Assembly (NCBI RefSeq): GCF_040183065.1
Contig: NC_091120.1
Coordinates: 193,241,627 to 193,305,626 of the forward strand
Source of the DNA: Periplaneta americana
Lineage: Eukaryota; Arthropoda; Insecta; Blattodea; Blattidae
Reading direction: 5' to 3'
Length of the DNA stretch: 64,000 nt
The first letter of the stretch is position 1. Each line of letters starts with the position of its first letter. The notes under the pieces were generated by a model. It made no database searches and was not told the origin of the DNA. It was given only the letters and a program-made list of their open reading frames with translations. Made by a program: the position numbers and the translations under genes. This document shows, piece by piece, positions 22,530 to 34,490 of the stretch.

Positions 22530-23410
22530 TTACAGTATAATAATAATAATAATAATGTTTTATTTTCGCTGGCAGAGTTAAGGCCATAAGGCCTTCTCTT
22601 CCACTCAACCAGCCTTAATCAATACAATACATAAATTTAAATTACAAATATTTTCACTACACTTAAAAGGTTCTCCAGCAATAATCTTCACTACACATTT
22701 ATTTAAATTTAGATAAATCTATAAGGTAAAGTAGTAACTTAATTTATGAGCTAATTTAATTCAATGAATTATAATTAATTTAATATTTGAGATAGCTAGT
22801 AAAATGATGAAAATTAATTTAATATAAGCTTACTAGGACTATGTTACAGGGAGAATATATATATTTCTATTTCTATAATGAGAATATTAATGTAATTGTC
22901 ATTAGAGGTTTTGTAAATCTATTTAGAGAAATTAAAGATAATAATAATAAGAATGGACAGATGTTAGTTTCATTATAAGTAACAAATATTAATCAGCAAT
23001 TCATCTGTTAAGTAAGAATTTATGTAATTTTGACCTAAATGAAGCTATTGTCCAACAACCCCTTATATCACTCGGAAGCGAGTTCCAATTTCTAGCAACT
23101 GAAACTGTATAGGATGAAGAATATAAAGATGTCTTGTGGTAGGGTATAATGAGTAAATTGTTATGATGAGATCTTGTACTTAGCTGATGATATGCGGATA
23201 AATTTTGAAAACGAGAAGCCAAATATATTGGGGTAGCGGTGCGCAGAATTTGAAACAAGAGAACAAGGGAATGCAGGGCTCGTCGATCGCTTAGCCTTAG
23301 CCAAGACAGAGTTTGGAAAGACGGGGAAACACGATCATACTTACGAATATTACAAATATAACGGACGCACGCATTATGCACACGTTGTAGCCTGTTGCTC
23401 AAATTTCACT
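22530..23410 (-). pseudogene. Jockey-like LINE, 5'-truncated, nested
   Basis: Minus frame 23402-23001 (133 codons) reads RLQRVHNACVRYICNI, YDRVSPSFQTLSWLRLSDRR, ATPIYLASRF, YTVSVARNWNSLPSDIRGC, FRSKLHKFLL, the conserved C-terminus of a Jockey/CR1-type ORF2. It is followed by ~430 bp of 3' UTR, the ggcc hairpin (22575-22605), an aataaa-like signal and an (att)n tail at 22540-22556. The polymerase core is absent. The 133-codon end is uninterrupted, suggesting a fairly young insertion. Confidence 0.85.
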
Positions 23411-23776
23411 TTTCTTAATTTTATGAGAAGTTAAATTGAAAAGATCATCAAAACTTTTTATTGACATTCTGTAATAGAGAAAAAAACTTGTCGAGATACT
23501 GTCGGTGATTTTCAAATGCAGCACAGTATAAAACTTTCTTGTCGAAAGTCTCTTAATGTTTGCAGGATGAATTCACCATCTCCGTTATCTCTTTTTTTTC
23601 GAGACAGACTTATAAATTGAACACATAGCAGAGCTACATATGCAACTTGTATAACATCCATTGCAGTTCTGAAACCAAACACAGCGTCCCTAACGCAACG
23701 TGTAGTTTATACATTTTCACACGTTACCAACGCCTGTCAACGCAACATTTTTAACGTTCGTGTAGTAAAGCCCTTA

Positions 23777-24174
23777 GATCAGTGACCGGCATGTTCCGTG
23801 CTCTGTGACGTCATACCACGGAGCCGCCACGCTCTTTGCTCGGCAATCTCTGCATACTGAGCACAGCGAGGAGAGAAGGTTCAACTGAACAGTGGTGGTA
23901 CGGCGCCTATGCACTGACAGAGCGCGATCCATTCGTCTGAGGTAGTATGGGAACAGCACAATTACAATACATTTGTACGAAAACAAAACTGTACAACCGT
24001 GATAAATCAATGTAACAAAATATTTTGGTTTGTAATCAAATTTAATATACTTATAATAATATGAAATTCATAATACAGCCAGCTGCAGAAGCGTTCGCAT
24101 TATGTAAATGAGGCTCCGAGACTGCTATAAATATACAAATATAGAAATAAATCATTTAAGCAGTACTACAACAC
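23777..24174. other. GC-rich 23.8-24.0 kb then AT-rich; unassigned
   Basis: 23785-23950 contains ccggcatgttccgtgctctg, cgccacgctctttgctcggc and several tgacgtca-like words. It may be a promoter-like or old repeat sequence; I have no assignment. Confidence 0.35.
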
Positions 24175-24177
24175 TTT

Positions 24178-25146
24178 GGCCCAATTGTATAAAACTCCCT
24201 GACTAAAGATCAACTTTGATCGAAGATCGAAAAGTGAACCGAGTTCAGACACTTCTTCTATTGTATAAAACTTTTCTGCGATCAAATTACCTTCGTTCAA
24301 ATGCAGTCTAAGTTCACGTGAAAAGGATTTGGCAACATCGCATAAACAGGTGAAATACGTGATGCGCGGACAGGTTTGTTCAGTGTTGCCAATCTAGCGA
24401 CTTTAACTCTTTTTCAACAACAATTTCTTTTAACTTTTATATTGCTTAAATATGGATTTAGCGACCTTTTTAGCACCCCATAGTGACAAAATTTAATCTT
24501 TCTTTGTTGATAATGAGAAATCTAGCGACTTTACAACTACTTTTTGGCGACTTTCCGTACACTCTGTTGGAGACACTGGTTTTTTGTGCAATGTAAATAA
24601 TGGCGGACAATAAGAAGAAGGTTGACTGTTCTCCGAGTTGTTATCATGTTATGGTGTTTGATACTGCTAAACATAATAAAGCTTTATAAAACGACAATTT
24701 TCGTTTAGTAATACAGTTAATTGAAAATTTATGAATGTACCTATCATATCCATTAATAATTAATGGTTGTTATAAACATAATATAATTATAGGTTAATGT
24801 TATTTGATACTGCTGAACACGATAGAGCCTTATAAAATATAAGATTGTGTATTAAGGCAAGAAATTGAAAGAAATATATATAAATGTACCTATCATATCT
24901 ATTAATATTAATAATAATGGATATTTTATTTGCACAATCTGTCACTCGTATATTTCAAACAGAAAAGAAATAACTGAACTTGGATCATCTAACTTAATCG
25001 GAGAAATTTCTTCAGTCAAAGTTGACTTTAGTTTGAGACAAATTAATCTCAGATTAGACTTTATACAACACAAAATCCCAAGTTCAGCTGAAACAAGGAT
25101 CAATTTAACCTCTGATCTAAGATTAAATGGTTTATACAATCGGGCC
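24178..25146. mobile_element. Harbinger-like MITE
   Basis: Inverted ends ggcccaattgtataaaactc and (complement) ggcccgattgtataaaccat, flanked by ttt at 24175-24177 and 25147-25149. Internally, a short frame starts MADNKKKVDCSPS near 24600 and then breaks, possibly the start of the accessory protein. No transposase remains. Confidence 0.6.
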
Positions 25147-25300
25147 TTTGTCTACTCGGAAACTTGAAAACAGTTCAAGTGTTTTTAACAGATATTTTCC
25201 TACACAATATACAGATTGAACTATATAGGCCCTAACTTGGTGAGTAGTATGCAAAGTATATTTCAACTTTTGAAACACACCATCACTTTGTGTTACTACC

Positions 25301-25690
25301 GTGCCCAAGTTAAATGCTTTGTCGAGATCAAACTGTGTTATGGAGTATGGAGGAATGGCGAAGTGTTTGATTTCTGGCAAGCTGTTTCAGCATGTAAAGA
25401 AATTCAATATACAATGCCATTATTCTCTATGCCACACAAATGATTATGACAAATATGGGGGAGAATATCGACAAATAGTCTACTAGTGCAGCAATTGAAA
25501 GATAAATTGCTAAGTGAAGTTAGGGAACACACTGTCAGTGAATCAATGGTAAGCTTAAGGCTTAAGATATAGGATTTCACTAGCCATTGCAAAGAACATG
25601 CGTTCTTTTAATGACGGGGAATTCGCCAAGAATGTCGCCATCATGACCGCAGAGTAGTTATTCCCTAGCAAAATACAGGAATGTGATCAC
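25301..25690 (+). pseudogene. hAT transposase fragment, ZBED5/GTF2IRD2 type
   Basis: The reading starts KCLISGKLFQHVKKFNIQCH, SLCHTNDYDKYGGEYRQ, a BED-like finger (one Cys mutated to Ser) in the order used by this hAT group. After frame changes it continues RISLAIAKNMRSFNDGEF, AKNVAIMTAE, the next conserved block of the same proteins. Stops and frameshifts throughout. Confidence 0.65.
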
Positions 25691-26700
25691 ATCAAGAACT
25701 GTCGTATCATTGCTGCATTGACGCCACTGCGCTGGTGCGTGTTAACAGTAATACGACTCAACTGCTCGCTCTTCCAAGCTCTTGAGGCCTGACTGGCTCT
25801 TACGTCATAACTGCAGCATCTGCCGGCCACTGCCTTAAACTGAAAAACTGAAGTTGGGTAGGTTAAAAAAAAAGTATTTGGCATGAAAAACCATTCAGAG
25901 AGAGTATGTTTCATTATTATGGAAGCAAATAACTTTTAAAATGACTGGTAGGCCTATTCGTCATTGAAAATAAATCTGAAAATTTTTTATTTGAACTTCT
26001 AAAAAAGCCCCTAGTTAAAATAGAATGGCATATGGCCGTATTCTGAAGCGTGTGTCGCATTACAGCCCACGTGAAAGAAAAAACGCGAGTAACGTAGGAA
26101 GCAGTGTGTAGATAAGACGCTACAAGTACATATTTAATGGAAATGCATGGGGTCAAAGGCTTACCTTGAAGAGACAACCATTTTCAGATAGTACGAGTTT
26201 GAACGCAATGTAATTATTGATAAATAGCAATCAGGCCACACTTTCGCACTTTCGTGGTGTTTTCTCGCATTTTACTTCCTGGCTTAAACGAAATGTAAGA
26301 GAAAATACTGTTATACATATAATGGAAGTCGAATTATTGGACGGATTTCGTTCATATTCGGTGTCCATGATTCAATCGGGGATATTGCACATGAAATGCA
26401 ATCTCTTTACTAAAGTAATAATGGATATTAAAAAAACAGTAGAAATTAGCGTTATATTCCAGTAAAAACTTTGTGAACTGAAATAATCTGGGAAAAACTA
26501 TCATTTAATAAAATGCTAATGCTACATCTCAGTCTGTCAGTTTGTAACGACCACAACGAATAGAAAACCCTTGTAACTTTATCATTTTTTCCGTTAATTT
26601 GAAAATAAAGGCAGAGACAGATTTTGAAACGTCAAGTTATATGTTCATGGTCAACAATGTAATAACGTAAAATCTATATATCTTGCTTAGATATACGAAG
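25691..26700. other. No recognisable feature
   Basis: AT-rich; several short frames without recognisable similarity. Confidence 0.45.
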
Positions 26701-26708
26701 CCGGTTAC

Positions 26709-27418
26709 TAGAGATGAACAAAACTAACTACCGCTCTCGCTCGCTGTGTTCTTTGCATTTGTCTTTCGAGTCTCGGCTCGTCATTCTCGTGCGCTTCGAG
26801 TCTCGCTCATCATTCTCGAAATAGCATTCGGTCGGTGTGGAAAGATTTCGTAACTTTGAATAACATACATCATTGAAATAAATAACATTATAAATGTTTA
26901 AATGAGACAAAAAGACAAAACAGAACAGTATCTCAGTTATCAAATTGTTCTGGTTCTATTATATGATATTACCTATGGTTATATAAATAGAAAAAATTCT
27001 CAAATAAATTTGCATTTCAAAGACACACAAAACATAACGTTAATATCTTCTTACTTGAGATTGCACACTTGATGTCAAACATATGAAAAGAAAATTTCTA
27101 ACCTTTTAATAAGGGCCTAGTAATTAAATAAAGATTGGAGAACGGATTATTATACACTGAAAGGTAGAGATGATGTTTCAAATAGACTAGTTTATTGTTT
27201 ATACATTGCCAAAGTAGATAAAAGTTCAGTCAGGTATAAAGAACTGTGGCGATTCAAGGCTGCTTGACTTCGGGACTTCGGGAGTGATCAATCTAGGCGT
27301 CTCGAAACACTCACAAGCAGTCTTTACGTCAACGATGCGACGTATACAACATTGTCGTGCGGGTTTTCGGCTTTGCGGGCGCTGTTAGTCTTGCTTTCTG
27401 AGTCGTTGTCCATCTCTA
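26709..27418. mobile_element. Non-autonomous hAT, near-exact 8-bp TSD
   Basis: Ends tagagatgaacaaaact and (complement) tagagatggacaacgact, flanked by ccggttac (26701-26708) and ctggttac (27419-27426), 7 of 8 identical. A 710-bp element with no coding part. Confidence 0.7.
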
Positions 27419-27607
27419 CTGGTTACCCTAATTTACGTTTTGCATGACTTTACAAAGTTTTATGAATTATGTTATTTTAGATCCATTTACTAGCGACCCA
27501 CAATTATATTGCTCATTCCTATAAAAAAAAAAGATTTTAACTGTTGTCGCCTCTATTGTAATATTCGTTACTGTTTTATCATCATCATTTTATCTGACGC
27601 AGAATAT

Positions 27608-28345
27608 AATAATAATAATAATAATAATTTATTTTAGCTGGCAGAGTTAAGGCCGTAAGGCCTTCTCTTCCACTCAACCAGCAAAAAGTGTATATACATA
27701 TGCATGAACTTACAAAGAATCCAACAATTTGATTTAGATGAGAGTTACATGTATACAAAAGTTATTTACAAATTAAACAACAAAATACTATGAACTATTA
27801 ATTAAACACTGAAATAAACTGTGTAGCAGAATTAAACTAAAATACATAGAATGTTAATATATTTCAAATAATATTAGATAATAGAAAGAGATTATTACGA
27901 GACAATTAAAATACAGCACAATCAGGATGATGTCTAAAGAAAAAAGTAACAATGTAGTCAGTGATAGTTTAAATCAGTATGATTGGAGTGAAATGCTAAT
28001 AAGGTTATCTTTTAAGCTGTTCTTAAAGGTGTTTATTGTCTTGCAGCCCCTAATACTTTGTGACAAGGAATTCCATTGACGCGAGGTGGATATTGTAAAA
28101 GATGATGAATAACAAGATGTTCTATGAAGAGGTATACTTAGCGTGCCACAGATAAGTGATCTGGTATTTACGTCGTGGTTAGAGTATAGATAAGAGAAAC
28201 GAGACGAAAGGTAATTTGGTGTTGAAGTGTGCAGAATTCGAAAGAGTAAAGACAAAGAGTGTAAAGTTCTACGTTCTTTAAGTCGGAGCCACGAGGGACT
28301 TGCGAAGGACGGTGATATGTGATCATACAGTCGGATGTTGCAGGG
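27608..28345 (-). pseudogene. Jockey-like LINE C-terminal fragment
   Basis: Minus frame 28255-27974 reads LLFRILHTSTPNYLSSRFSY, YSSSFTISTSRQWNSLSQS and IRGCKTINTFKNSLKD, the same domain as the LINE at 23402-23001. Upstream it is frameshifted (28374-28168). The 3' UTR ends in the palindromic aaggccgtaaggcctt hairpin and (att)n at 27608-27629. Confidence 0.82.
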
Positions 28346-28472
28346 TGAACCTTAAGTAATGTCATTAATTTCAAGGGGTTATTCTTTGAGAAGTTTCAAA
28401 CAAAAAAGTTTAATACAATTATTGTTCGCTTTTGCTTTCTTTTCGAGATGAAAATAGTTTTAATTAAATATA

Positions 28473-28771
28473 TCATAGCGTGTTTTGGGAAAGCCATTGA
28501 TTGAATTCCCAATATGCTTAGTCAATTTAAGAGAGCAATTGAAAGAATTTTGTTTTGTCCTTTAAATGTGCAGAAATTTGATCGGAATAAATGTAACGTT
28601 GTAAAATTCCTTTTCAGAACGAAAAGTTACATCTGTTCGGATGAAATTTTTGCACGTTTATTAAAGGAGAAAACTAAAATTCTTTCAGTTACTTATTATA
28701 GTACTCTGTTCTCTTAAATTGACTGAGCATATAAGGAATTAAATCAATGACTTTCCCAAAGCAGGCTATGA
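28473..28771. repeat. Fold-back (~300 bp) in the left Penelope arm
   Basis: tcatagcgtgttttgggaaa, gccattgattgaattcc, gtcaatttaagagag reads again in reverse complement up to 28771. Centre near 28615. The whole is nearly one imperfect hairpin, with a few extra bases beyond each arm, and splits the left terminal repeat. Confidence 0.8.
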
Positions 28772-29148
28772 AATGTTTCATATAAAACAATTTTCCATGT
28801 TGAATCTTTCGTACACTACTTTTAACACTTGAATATAAATAATTGATTGAATGACGATCCTACTCGTGTTAATTATGTAAGCATGTGCGGCTTACAGCTG
28901 TTTCGTTGCTACTTGACACCATCCTCAGAGCCTTCTGTGTCTCGGCGCCATCTCACTACAATGAAGAAGTGAACACAATCAAGTACATAGCACAAGAAAA
29001 TGGTTACAACCCAAAAATAATAGACAACATCATAAGGAAGACAAAACAAAAACTCAACAAACACAAAAACACACAAAACACAACATAAACACAAGAACAT
29101 AAGAAATACATCACACTAACGTACAAAAACAAAAACATACACAAGATC

Positions 29149-29560
29149 ATATACCATTAAGTACGAGAAAAATTCGTATCGGCACCGGGAATCGAACCCA
29201 GGACCTCTCAGCTGTGCGCGCTGAGTGCTCTCTAACCAACTGAGCTATGCCGGGACCCGATTCACGACGCCGGCCGAACTCCTCTCGTAGTATCGTGTTA
29301 CGGCCTGACTGCCTGCACTTGAGACGATACACGTCATATATGTACAGGAGCGCATATTACATGACTTTATGGCCATATAAATCGGGTCCCGGCATAGCTC
29401 AGTTGGTTAGAGAGCACTCAGCGCGCACAGCTGAGAGGTCCTGGCTTCGATTCCCGGTGCCGGTACGAATTTTTCTCGTACTTAATGGTATAAAAACAAA
29501 TTGACTAGTCATACTAGTCGAGCAAAATATAATGAGGTGGGCGAGACATTCATATTTGAT
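29149..29560 (+). mobile_element. Second palindromic tRNA-derived SINE, 14-bp TSD
   Basis: acatacacaagatc flanks it at 29135-29148 and 29561-29574. The plus-strand head (29386-29463) has A box tagctcagttgg, B box gcttcgattcc, an anticodon arm ctcagc-gcgcaca-gctgag, then acgaatttttctcgtactta and a ~70-bp 3' tail. The left ~110 bp (29151-29260) are the inverted copy of the same head plus flank, so 29151-29491 is a long palindrome with a ~125-bp loop. The head is unrelated in anticodon arm to the SINE at 4751-5051 but the architecture is the same. Confidence 0.82.
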
Positions 29561-29574
29561 ACATACACAAGATC

Positions 29575-29876
29575 GCATCCTCATTCAGAAAACAGAAATA
29601 CAACATAGCATACAGAACAGAAAACACATTACAAAAACATCTCAACACACAAACAACACAAATAAATACAACCACACAGGCGTATACAAACTCACATGCA
29701 ATAGTTGCGACAGTTTCTACATTGGACAGACAGGCAGATCATTCCAAACTCGATACAAAGAACACATTAAAGCAATAACCAGAGGACACAGTACATCTAC
29801 ATATACCGAACACATAACTAATGCTAACCACACATACAATAAGATAAATACAGACATGGAAATCCTACACATACAG
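29575..29876 (+). pseudogene. GIY-YIG endonuclease domain of a Penelope-like element
   Basis: Within a 115-codon frame (29532-29879) the part from about 29650 reads NHTGVYKLTCNSCDSFYIGQ, TGRSFQTRYKEHIKAIT. G-V-Y…Y-I-G with the downstream T-G-R-x-F…R…E-H pattern is the GIY-YIG nuclease that Penelope-like elements carry after the reverse transcriptase. It nicks target DNA to prime reverse transcription. The frame is cut at its end by the pogo-like insertion. The 5' part of the frame comes from the nested SINE, so the listed ATG is not native. Confidence 0.8.
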
Positions 29877-30578
29877 TAAAACCCTGATTATCCGTCACCC
29901 TATTAACCGATTGGTGGATTATCCGACTGTCATTCTCTCTCGCAGAAAAAATATTAAGTATTGTACATTATATTAGTATCAATATTTCCTACAGAGTGTT
30001 TTTTTACAAACTTTTACCCTTACGCATTATGGCCTACTCTTCTGTTTAACTGCTATGCAAAATGTCTTTTACAAGCGTTAAAAGAAAACATGTTGTACTA
30101 CGTAAAAAAGTGTAAGTAATTGAGTGGTTTGGGAAAAGAGAATATGTGGTTCATCTCACATCACAATACGATAGGAATTACACCTGTGCGCGATTTAGGC
30201 TATTGAAAAACAAAATATAAACTGTATAAAATTGTACATGAGAACTCTAACGTTCCTACCTTTCCACAGACAGTCGTCATAAGGAGCTTTCTTGGCCATT
30301 AAAAACCCATCGTTGAAAACTAGAGTTAAGTGCAATAAATAATGTTTTAATAACTGACTTATCGGAAAATCGAACAAAAATTGTAAAAAAATAACAGACT
30401 TAAATTAGTGAACTTCTGATCCACTGCCTAGCGTATTAAAAGAAAAGACCATGGAGGAAATTACGAAAATATTATGTACTTAGATTATGAAAACTTTTTA
30501 TGGTGCGGATTATCCGATTTTTTCGGTTAACCGTTCACTCCACCCGCTTCATTACCACGCATAATAGAGGTTCTACTG
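29874..30578 (+). mobile_element. pogo/Tigger-like transposon, deleted
   Basis: Ends cagtaaaaccctgattatcc and (complement) cagtagaacctctattatgc are flanked by TA (29872-29873, 30579-30580). At about 30062-30190 the plus strand reads MSFTSVKRKHVVLRKK, then VIEWFGKREYVVHLTSQYD, the CENP-B-type N-terminal helix-turn-helix, with a stop. No DDE domain. It lies just after the GIY-YIG coding end. Confidence 0.75.
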
Positions 30579-30837
30579 TACAACCCAAAAACTCAACACA
30601 TGAGATGATGCCGAGACACAGAAAGCTCTGAGGATGGTGTCAAGTAGCACCGAAACAGCTGTAAGCCGCACATGGGTACATAATTAACACGAGTACGCCA
30701 TTTAATCAATTATTTAAAACAATTTTTATCTCGAAAAGGAAACTAAAACTAGCAAAATTGCATTAAACCATTTTTTAAAATAATTCAAGGCATAACTCCC
30801 TGAAATTAATGACATTTCTTAGGGTTCATTCTTCATA

Positions 30838-31963
30838 TCTATACTAATAATAAATCTGTGGGCGAAATTTTTCTGGTAATTTTCGATTTTCCAAAAATAA
30901 TTGGTGTTAACATAGGCTATATAATTAACCACCCTGAAACCGAAAATCGCATTTTTGAAATTTTTGTTTGTATGTCTGTCTGTCTGGATGTTTGTTACCT
31001 TTTCACGCGATAATGGCTGAACCGATTTATATGAAAATTGGAATATAAATTAAGTTCGTTGTAACTTAGAGTTTAGACTATATGGCATTCAAAATACTTT
31101 ATTTAAAAGGGGGGTTATAAGGAGGCCTGAATTAAATAAATCGAAATATCTCGCTTATCATTGTTTTTTGTGAAAAATGTTACATAACAAAAGTTTCTTT
31201 AAAAATGAGTTCCGATAAGTTTTATTCTTTACAAAATTTTGATAGGACTGATATTTAATGAGATAAATGAGTTTTAAAATTAAAATAACGCCATCTAAGA
31301 CGGTGCAATGAATTAAGAACAAATGACTTGGTCTATAAGGGGCCTTGGACAACAACAATCGAAACAGGGACCTTGGACATCAACAATCGAAAGCTATTAA
31401 ACATAGCCTACAGAGAATGTTTCTGTGTTTGTATGAAGTAATATCAGAAGCTAAATTAACCGATTTGTATAATTAATTATTATTTCACCATTGGAAAGTG
31501 TAGTTTCTCTAGATGGACATAATGCTATAATGTTATTACAGTAACGTCTGAGTAAATCGAGGACAGGTAAGATTAAAATAGCTTCTTATGCACAGAAAAT
31601 TTGATAGGCTATTTTGTACATTCGTTTTCTGTATTTCTTGAAATAATATTTATGTACACTCATTTCAATCTCAGAGAATTAACGAACAATGAGAGTGTAT
31701 TGATTTAGTATGCAGTAATAGTACGTTAGCTTAGCAATCCATTATTTTATAATTCAAATTTTAACTATGCTCAATTGAATCGTGTTAAAATACATAAAAT
31801 ATATATGCAATAAATGCAATGCAACAAAAATTGGGTAATGAGCGAAGCAGATTATCTTGCGCTGTTGTAAAAGTTGTTCCCTGGATCAAACGTCCTATTT
31901 TAATTATGTAATTACTTTATATTTATTTCTAACAGGTGCAGCGGAGCGCACGGGTACGGCTAG
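30838..31963 (+). mobile_element. Non-autonomous Helitron
   Basis: Begins TCTATACTAATAATAAATCT after an A, and ends …ggtgcagcggagcgcacggg, tacggCTAG before a T. There is a small GC-rich hairpin (gtgc…gcac) just before the CTAG terminus and no target duplication. These are the diagnostic Helitron ends (5' TC, 3' hairpin plus CTRR, AT insertion). 1126 bp with no Rep/helicase coding. Confidence 0.8.
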
Positions 31964-32700
31964 TAATATATAAAATATGCTATACTAATGGCGGGCACTA
32001 CACTGTACAGGAAAGTTAATATTCTTACATTATTGTGATTGGAAGTAGAGCTATTTTATAAACCAAGCGCAAGATTTAAAACATTTTTATCATGTTCCAT
32101 TTTAAAATACAATGCATATATAAACTAGATAGAATTTATGGATATGAAATCAAACAGTTGTGGTTAATCTCGAACGGTTGACACTGGCGATGCAGCTTGA
32201 ATTGATGCTGTCGTTCCATGAACTGATTTGCCTCTTAGGCTAGAATTCGACGAATTTGTCGCTATTAGCAAAGGGTTTGTTTTGATATTATAATGAAAGC
32301 AGGAAGTTCTGGGTAGTTGATATGACGTTCGTTTCTGTTTAAATGCTTCTTTAGTAATTGAAATGCCAAGAGCACTAACCCGTAAAAAATTATATACTTT
32401 TATAAAAAGCCAGTTATTTGCATAGGCGAGAGGGCACGCTAAATATGCTAGCACTGTGGACTGTTCATACTTCGTGTACTTTTATTTATTTGAATAAAGA
32501 GTCTATTATATGTTGTATTACTGTAGTTTTCTGCTTTTGTTACAAAACCAGAGGACTGCAGTTCAATTCTTGACAAGGAAGTGCGAATCTAAACGAATTC
32601 TAGACACTTTGCCTCTTTTCTTGTGTCTGGAGTTGTCTTACGTCATGGTCTGGTGTAATGTCGACCTCATCGCCATGGAGCGAGACCTATTTATTGTAAT
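31964..32700. other. No recognisable feature
   Basis: AT-rich; no supported feature. Confidence 0.45.
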
Positions 32701-33100
32701 TACCCAGAGATGTCTCTTCCATCATAACCCGCCTCCTTCAAATCCATTTTAACCCTTTCGGCTCGAATAGTCCATTTGAAATCACTAACATTTCTGAAAT
32801 CGCGATTCATATGATTTGCCTGATGATTCCATTTGGTATCCTCAAAAGTAGTTTCGTTCTTTAGCGACAGAGTGCAGCACCCGCTAGTTCCTTGTCCAGC
32901 TGTTATTAGGAAGAGGATTGCTATGTTTTTCCATGTGTCTATATGAAAAAAATTCAGGTCAGAAAGGGTTAGGGCTAATATTAGCCTCTCATCTACGTCT
33001 ACGGCCTCCCCAAAGGTCTTTGTCCCCTCAGATGTCTGCATTTCTGGATTCGACCATACGTGCTACATGTCCTGCCCATCTCAAAAGTCTGGATTTACTT
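32700..33100 (-). pseudogene. LINE C-terminal fragment, interrupted
   Basis: The minus strand gives LLRWAGHVARM-like sequence near 33040-33085, EGTKTFGEAVDVDE near 33000, and MDLKEAGYDGRDIS at 32715-32755. About 200 bp of unrelated sequence separates the last two. WAGHVARM LINE family. Confidence 0.6.
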
Positions 33101-33109
33101 ATGCCTTTT

Positions 33110-33876
33110 TAAGGAACCCGGAGGTTCATTGACGCCCTCACATAAGACCGCCATCGATCCCTATCCTGAGCAAGATTAATCTAGTCTCTACCATCATATC
33201 CACCTCCCTCAAATCTATTTTAATATTATCCTCCCATCTACGAGTCTTTTTTCCTCCGGCCTTCCATCTAACACTCTCTATGCATTTATACATTCGCCCA
33301 TACGTGCTACATGCCCTGCCCATCTCAAACGTCTGGATTTAATGTTCCTAATTATGTCAGGTGAAGAATACAATGCGTGCAGTTCTGCGTTGTGTAACTT
33401 TCTCCATTCTCCTGTACCTTCATCCTTCTGAGCCACAAATATTTTCCTAAGCGCCTTATTTTCAAACACCCTTAACCTCTATTCCTCTCTCAAAGTGAGA
33501 GTCCAAGTTTCACAGCCATACAGAAGAACCGATAATATAACTCTTTTATAAATTCTTTCAGCTTTTTTGAGAGCAGACTGGATGATAAAAGCTTCTCAAC
33601 CGAATAATAACACGCATTTCCCATATTTATTCTGCGTTTAATTTCCTCCCGAGTGTCATTTATATTTGTTACTGTTGCTCCAAGATATTTGAATTTTTCC
33701 ACCACTTCAAAGCATAAATTTGCAATTTTTATATATCCATTTCGTAGCCTACAATATTCTGGTCATGAGACATAATCATATACTTTGTCCTTTCGGGATT
33801 TATTTCTAAACCTACCTCTTACTTGCTTCGAGCAAAATTCCCGTGTTTTCCATAATAATTCGTGGATTTTCTCCTA
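33110..33876 (-). pseudogene. LINE reverse transcriptase C-terminal half
   Basis: Starts at its 3' end with aaggaacccggaggttcatt (…MNLRVP*), then reads back through LRWAGHVARMGE, KVTGTGEWRKLHN-like sequence, [39 protein letters not shown] and ENTG, with frameshifts near 33280, 33470 and 33720. Dead copy, first unit of a three-unit tandem arrangement. Confidence 0.8.
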
Positions 33877-34490
33877 CGTTTGGATTTAATGTTCTTAATT
33901 ATGTCAGGTGAAGAATACAATCCGTGCAGTTCTGCAATGTGTAACTTTCTCCATTCTCCTGTAACTTCAGCTCTCTGAGCCACGAATATTTTCCTAAGCA
34001 CCTTATTCTCGAACACTCTTAACCTCTGTTCCTCTCTCAAGTTAGAGTCCAAGTTTCACAACCATACAGAAGAATTCTTTCAGATTGTTTGAGAGAAGAC
34101 TGGGTGATAAAAGCTTCTCAACCGAATAATAACATTTATTCTGCGTTTAATTTCCTCCTGAGTACAATTTATATTTGTTATTGTTGCTCCAAGATATTTG
34201 AATTTTTCCACCTCTTCAAAGCATAAATTTTCCATTTTTTATCTTTCCATTTCGTAGCCTACAATATTCTGGTCATGAAACATAATCATATACTTTGTCT
34301 TTTTGGGATTTACTTCCAAACTTACCTCTTTACTTCAAATAAAATTCCCGTGTTTTCCATAATAATTTGTGGATTTTCTCCTACGTCTGGATTTAATGTT
34401 CTTAATTATGTCAGGTGAAGAATACAATGCGTGCAGTTCTGCGTTGTGTAACTTTCTCCATTCTCCTGTAACTTCATCCCTCTTACAGGC
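33877..34490 (-). repeat. Tandemly repeated LINE segment (1.2 further units)
   Basis: From tttggatttaatgttcttaa at 33878 the block running to …gtggattttctcctacg at 34383 repeats 33331-33876, and a third partial unit starts at 34384 and stops near 34478. Each junction is the same: the ENP…TG end of one unit fused to the NIKS(R/K) start of the next. Unit 2 has its own deletions. Confidence 0.8.

Larger units (their letters stand above)
21583..23773 (+). mobile_element. PIF/Harbinger element with accessory ORF, TTA TSD
   Basis: TTA at 21580-21582 and 23774-23776 flanks inverted ends gggcaatattacacgaccgt and (complement) gggctttactacacgaacgt, both followed by taaaaacgttgcgttgac or a close variant. 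A target duplication of TTA and an accessory DNA-binding ORF are Harbinger features. The transposase ORF is missing and a LINE (22530-23410) is nested inside. Confidence 0.78.
28343..30830 (+). mobile_element. Penelope-like retroelement with inverted terminal repeats
   Basis: Arms of ~215 bp in opposite orientation (28343-28955, itself interrupted, and 30600-30830) share aatgtcattaatttca, cttttcgagat, ataattgatt, actcgtgttaattatgta, tgtgcggcttacagctgttt and ccatcctcagagc.ttctgt. Between them are the linker after the reverse transcriptase (28950-29088: NTIKYIAQENGYNP, IIDNIIRK) and a GIY-YIG domain (29640-29876). The polymerase core is missing. It holds three nested elements. Confidence 0.75.
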
